NCBI GenBank assembly: GCA_045612665.1
Contig: JAZKZO010000003.1
Span: 1 to 64,000, forward strand
Origin: RGIG2000 sp045612665
Lineage (GTDB): Bacteria; Bacillota; Clostridia; Oscillospirales; CAG-272
Length of the DNA: 64,000 bases
Direction: 5' to 3'
Shown here: positions 60,924-64,000 of the stretch, one piece after another
How positions within the stretch are numbered: position 1 is the first letter of the stretch
Layout: every line of letters begins with the position of its first letter
Program-made: the position numbers and the translations under genes
Notes under the pieces: model-generated
Told to the model about the DNA's origin: nothing
Databases searched by the model: none
The model's input: the letters and a program-made list of their open reading frames with translations, nothing else

Positions 60924-61199
60924 TCATTGATTTTTCATTTGAGCGAAGCACTCACTGCAATATACAGGTCTGTCGCTATTAGGCTGGAAAGGAACCTTAG
61001 CTTCCCCACCGCATTGTGCACATACGGTAGTGAACATTTCCTTAGGAGCTTTAGCGGCATTCTTTCTTGCGTCTCTACAAGCCTTGCATCTCTGAGGCTC
61101 GTTTTGGAATCCCTTCTCCTGATAGAACTCCTGTTCACCTGCGGTAAACACGAACTCCTGTCCACAATCCTTACATGTTAATGTCTTGTCCTGAAACAT
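60924..61199 (-). CDS. Zinc-ribbon protein with CxxC-x17-CxxC motif
   Basis: The 91-residue protein contains two zinc-ribbon units: Cys9/12 with Cys38/41, and Cys60/63 with Cys81/84, the second having the exact 17-residue gap of the CxxC-x17-CxxC family. Such proteins are common, small and unstudied; nucleic-acid or protein binding is likely. It lies between sigH and rlmB on the same strand. Confidence 0.85.
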   Translation of the reverse strand: MFQDKTLTCKDCGQEFVFTAGEQEFYQEKGFQNEPQRCKACRDARKNAAKAPKEMFTTVCAQCGGEAKVPFQPNSDRPVYCSECFAQMKNQ

Positions 61200-61257
61200 C
61201 TCTCTTCTCCCCTTCAGGTATAAATTTATACCAAGCTTTCGCTGTAGTATTCTCTCT

Positions 61258-61800
61258 TTAAAGTCCGTTCAATTTTGCCTTAATCCTACAAATAGCGTTA
61301 TTTACAGATTTTTCAGTTTTGCCAATTTTAGATGAAATTTCTTTTCCCTTTTGTCCGGATGAATACATTTCAAATATCAAATATTCATAACTCGACAAAT
61401 GCGTCTTTGCAAGCTTATATAGCTCCTTTTGGTGCATTCGCTGTATCGCCTTATCCTGGATGTTTGCGGGGGTGGTTCCTTCGATTAGGGGATCAGTTTT
61501 TTTAAGCCTCTTTTTTGAATTCAGCTCTCGAATACAAGAAACAAGTTTGTTTCTAACACAGACCTTTGCATATGCACCAAAGGTTCTGCCCTTGCTTTCG
61601 TCAAACGTCATAATAGCGTTATAGAAAGCAATTTTGGCCTCTTGAAGAAAATCCTCTCTATCCTTCAAGACCTCATGACACATATCCGAATATTTTTTGG
61701 ACATACTAGTAAGCAAGCCCTGATATCTATCAAGCAAAGCCTCGAAAGCGGGATTATCGCCGTCCTTGGCAAAAGCAACAAGCTGCAAAATTTCGTCCAT
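61258..61800 (-). CDS. sigH: RNA polymerase sigma factor, SigH (Spo0H)-like
   Basis: The 180-residue sigma-70 family protein has region 2 with DREDFLQEAKIAFYNAIMTFDE and FGAYAKVCVRNKLVSCIRE, and a region 4 helix-turn-helix KGKEISSKIGKTEKSVNNAI. Size and sequence fit SigH, the early stationary/sporulation sigma. Its place next to rlmB supports this. The start at 61800 follows GGAG; an earlier TTG frame (61833) lies inside the promoter. It would direct early sporulation genes. Confidence 0.78.
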   Translation of the reverse strand: MDEILQLVAFAKDGDNPAFEALLDRYQGLLTSMSKKYSDMCHEVLKDREDFLQEAKIAFYNAIMTFDESKGRTFGAYAKVCVRNKLVSCIRELNSKKRLKKTDPLIEGTTPANIQDKAIQRMHQKELYKLAKTHLSSYEYLIFEMYSSGQKGKEISSKIGKTEKSVNNAICRIKAKLNGL

Positions 61801-61821
61801 AAATACTCCATTCATAAAAAT

Positions 61822-61849
61822 ATTATAACACAAAATATATACTTGTCAA
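61822..61849 (-). promoter_or_regulatory. Promoter of the SigH-like gene
   Basis: Minus strand TTGACA (61844-61849), 16-nt spacer, TATAAT (61822-61827). Confidence 0.75.
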
Positions 61850-61928
61850 GAAGTTTTTTGCATTTTTTAAAAAAATTACACAAAAAATGCGATTTTTTTG
61901 TGTAATTTTCACAAATTGTAAAAAATTC

Positions 61929-62480
61929 TCATTCAAAAATATAATTTGTTTCTCCCGAAACGAGAGCAAGAGTTCCTCTAAAAACTATTTCAGGTCTTCT
62001 TCTAAAGTTGAATAGCATTTTATCCGCCTCAAGCTTCGAGTCAACCTCAACGTCAATATTTAAAACCTTTCTACCAAACTCGGTTATTTCACAATGCACC
62101 ATATATTTGCCGTTTTCCTGAAGTCTATGATAGCAATCGAGTCTTGCGCCACGCTTTTGGAACGAAAGGTGTCTTATAGCGCTTCTATAGCTTGACTCTC
62201 TTATACTTGGAAGAATTGTATCGCTAAGCTCAACGGCAATGGTCTTACCCGTCGAGGAAACCACGTAAAGGCTCTCTCCGAGCTCATCCTTGGCAACCTC
62301 AAGCACGTGTCCTGCATCAACAAGCTCACCAAAGCAGTCTCCACCGTCAAAATAGCTAACTACGTTTTCTTGGTGCAAAATGCTACACACATCAGAAAAC
62401 TTTACAGGATAACCTATTCTCTCCATAAGGTACAAAATAAAAATTTTTATTTCGTTTTTATCAGTCATCGGAATGTCCAT
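61929..62480 (-). CDS. DUF4364 family protein
   Basis: The 183-residue protein begins with a winged-helix-like part (NEIKIFILYLMERIGYPVKFSDVCSILHQENVV) and the typical DUF4364 segment YRSAIRHLSFQKRGARLDC, ending in a beta-rich domain. The family is conserved in Clostridia and is probably a regulator; targets are unknown. The start at 62480 has GGAG 7 nt upstream; a closer ATG (62486) sits 1 nt from that site. It is divergent from gpr. Confidence 0.8.
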   Translation of the reverse strand: MDIPMTDKNEIKIFILYLMERIGYPVKFSDVCSILHQENVVSYFDGGDCFGELVDAGHVLEVAKDELGESLYVVSSTGKTIAVELSDTILPSIRESSYRSAIRHLSFQKRGARLDCYHRLQENGKYMVHCEITEFGRKVLNIDVEVDSKLEADKMLFNFRRRPEIVFRGTLALVSGETNYIFE

Positions 62481-62582
62481 TTTCATACTCCTATCCAAAA
62501 CGATTTTATATATGATACCATATTTTTCGCATTTAATCAACTAAAATTTTTATTTTTTACATATTTTGACAGGTGGTAAGTT

Positions 62583-63428
62583 ATGGAATGCGAAAAAAGA
62601 ACGGATTTGGCGCTTGATAATGCTTCGGTTTTAAAAAATCAAAAAAGCAAGGATTGGGAGATGCACAGTTATTATTTACATGGAGTTGAATGCATAAGAG
62701 TTGACATATTGACCAAAAAAGGAGAAAGTGCCTACAAAAGGAAAATAGGCACTTATATCACTTTAGTATGTGGCAAAATAGAATTTTTGGACGAAACGAA
62801 TTTGGAGAATGTAGCGCAAGCCTTATGCGATTGCATCAAAGAATTATACAAATCAGAAACACAGGATCGGTCATTTTTGATCGTGGGGCTTGGAAATAGG
62901 CTTATGCGCTCAGACTCTCTCGGTCCAAGCTGTATAGAAAAAATAGGACTTTACGAGAGCAAGGGTAAGCTTTATTTGCTCTCGCCGGGCGTAGCCTCTC
63001 AAAGTGGAATTGAAAGCAAGGAACTAATAAAATGTGCAATTTCAGCCACAGGTGCGACTAATTTAATATTAATAGACTCACTTGCAACAAGCTCTATTGA
63101 CAGGCTTTGCTCTACAATTCAAATTTCAAGCACAGGCTTATGTCCGGGCTCAGGCACAAACGGCTCACGCGAAAGGATAAGCGAGGAGGAGCTTGGTATC
63201 CCTATTATATCGATAGGTGTGCCCACGGTGATTAGTGGTACAGGAATAATTTTAGACGCAATTAGCGAGTGTAATATAGAAAAAGTGCCCACCTGTGTTT
63301 ATAATTTTGCAAATAATCACTCTTCTCTTTTGGTTTCTCCAAGCGAAATAGATATTATAATTTCTTCGGCTAGCGAGGTAATTTCAAAGGCAATCATTGA
63401 GTCAACAAAAAATCCACTACAAGCGTAG
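62583..63428 (+). CDS. gpr: Germination protease GPR
   Basis: The 281-residue protein is a spore protease of family A25. N-terminal KRTDLALD resembles the propeptide region, and LIVGLGNRLMRSDSLGP (Asp111) and LILIDSLATSSIDRL (Asp165) hold the two catalytic aspartates. QISSTGLCPGSGTNGSRERIS and IGVPTVISGTG complete the family. It degrades small acid-soluble proteins at germination. It is shorter than Bacillus GPR (about 370), lacking C-terminal residues. AGGTGG precedes the ATG. Confidence 0.92.
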   Translation: MECEKRTDLALDNASVLKNQKSKDWEMHSYYLHGVECIRVDILTKKGESAYKRKIGTYITLVCGKIEFLDETNLENVAQALCDCIKELYKSETQDRSFLIVGLGNRLMRSDSLGPSCIEKIGLYESKGKLYLLSPGVASQSGIESKELIKCAISATGATNLILIDSLATSSIDRLCSTIQISSTGLCPGSGTNGSRERISEEELGIPIISIGVPTVISGTGIILDAISECNIEKVPTCVYNFANNHSSLLVSPSEIDIIISSASEVISKAIIESTKNPLQA

Positions 63429-63441
63429 TGGATTTGTTTTT
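63410..63441. terminator. Terminator overlapping the gpr end, shared
   Basis: Stem AAATCCACTAC / GTAGTGGATTT at 63410-63435, holding the gpr stop codon TAG, then TTGTTTTT. The convergent gene at 63440 also ends here. Confidence 0.85.
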
Positions 63442-64000
63442 AGATATCGGGGCTATCGTTAAAGCCGATTATTCTTCTTGTAACAGTTACGGAAACATCA
63501 GCCTCATCAGCTAAGATTTTAACGAACACGTGCTCGTAATCGTCGGATTTTACAGTATAGGTAATTTCAGAATTCGCATCAAACTCGGCGAGAATTTCGC
63601 TCTCCGAGGTTATTACAATTTTAGCATCGTCCTTAGACACATTACTTTGTGCTTTTATTGTTAAAACAATATAAGCATCCTCAGCATATGAAGCGGAAAC
63701 GGTTCTTATTCCGCTCATATTTGTAGCTTCAAAATAGCATTCGCCATAATCGTACGGTATATAATCATAATCGACCTGGCTATAATCATGGCCGTTAGTG
63801 ATAAACTTATAAGAGGAAGCAATACAGTAGCTATCTTTTGTGAGTATTTGCTTTTCGGTTAAATCGGAAATTTCAAAGCTTTCGTCAATATCAATTTCCT
63901 CTTCTTTTGTAAGAAAATAATCCATCAAGGCTATTCCGCCAGCCAAAATAAGACACGCAGTATAAAAGCCCGCCAAGCACAAAAGAACGATATACCAAAC
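63440..64000 (-). CDS. Membrane-anchored protein, 5' end beyond the window
   Basis: The reading frame stays open from 63440 to the last base of the window, so the gene is cut at its 5' end; the TTG at 63982 is not needed as a start. The visible N-terminal part is a membrane segment (VWYIVLLCLAGFYTACLILAGG). It is followed by an acidic, beta-rich external domain of about 150 residues with TNMSGIRTVSASYAEDAYIVLT. I recognise no family. The terminator near 63410 serves it. Confidence 0.7.
   Translation of the reverse strand, partial: VWYIVLLCLAGFYTACLILAGGIALMDYFLTKEEEIDIDESFEISDLTEKQILTKDSYCIASSYKFITNGHDYSQVDYDYIPYDYGECYFEATNMSGIRTVSASYAEDAYIVLTIKAQSNVSKDDAKIVITSESEILAEFDANSEITYTVKSDDYEHVFVKILADEADVSVTVTRRIIGFNDSPDI

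Noticed and set aside
1..64000. CRISPR array, prophage, transposase or toxin-antitoxin locus
   Set aside because: No regularly spaced direct repeats, integrase, transposase or paired toxin-antitoxin genes were seen; the only direct repeats are the tRNA-end units at 33138-33525.

Overview
The window looks like a chromosomal segment of a spore-forming, low-GC member of the Clostridia (Bacillota), probably an uncultured anaerobe. The sporulation set supports this: yabP, yabQ, a SpoVB/MurJ-type flippase, dpaA/dpaB, gpr and a SigH-like sigma factor. HemZ, the CdaA-type cyclase, the TPP riboswitch and many TTGACA-17-TATAAT promoters also fit. I see no phage, insertion sequence, conjugative module or CRISPR array. 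No species can be named from the sequence alone.

Layout. 1-3.8 kb: tRNA-Pro, a DUF1540 protein, then yabQ-yabP-rqcP-HU and a lipid-flippase-like protein, all leftward. 3.8-12.6 kb: a leftward housekeeping run of nucleoside-kinase-like gene, hemZ, dtd, relA/spoT, recJ and a COG2509 FAD protein. 12.6-16.7 kb: cdaA with a short membrane partner in the cdaR slot, a DUF6873-like protein, rpmB and a MutS-like ATPase. 16.8-25 kb: mixed-strand accessory genes, including a TIM-barrel protein, Mbeg1-like hydrolase, VTC plus DUF4956, a glycoside hydrolase with a PH-like membrane protein, and an SDR. 25-31.7 kb: PAP2-like, HTH regulator, an L-fucose isomerase operon, alpha/beta hydrolase, and thiN-TPP riboswitch-thiT. 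31.8-35 kb: an FAD oxidoreductase, a repeat zone built from tRNA 3' ends and terminators beside a CAU tRNA, and a MATE transporter. 35-40 kb: secA followed by two unrecognised membrane proteins. 40-46.5 kb: trmL, dpaAB, trmB, a TSCPD protein, polA and ispE. 46.5-55.2 kb: guaB, an AI-2E-family transporter, eno, the large SRP RNA and dnaX-ybaB-recR plus an exonuclease. 55.2-64 kb: a radical-SAM pair, a degenerate P-type-ATPase-like protein, rlmB, a zinc ribbon protein, sigH, DUF4364, gpr and a membrane protein cut by the window edge.

How it works together. Most of the window is core metabolism, RNA/DNA maintenance and translation. A sporulation theme is scattered through it: commitment (SigH), envelope and cortex (YabP/YabQ, flippase), dipicolinate synthesis (DpaA/B) and germination proteolysis (GPR). 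Thiamine acquisition (ThiT) is under TPP control beside the kinase that makes TPP (ThiN). A fucoside-degrading hydrolase and L-fucose isomerase suggest use of host or plant glycans.

The least explained items are the P-type-ATPase-like pseudoenzyme (57739-59892), the tRNA-end/terminator repeats (33138-33583), a set of AT-rich palindromes that follow terminators, the short CdaA partner, and the exonuclease fused to a possible BRCT domain. I saw no clearly new multi-gene defence or mobile system. All assignments come from reading the translated sequence and recalling families; no database search was run.
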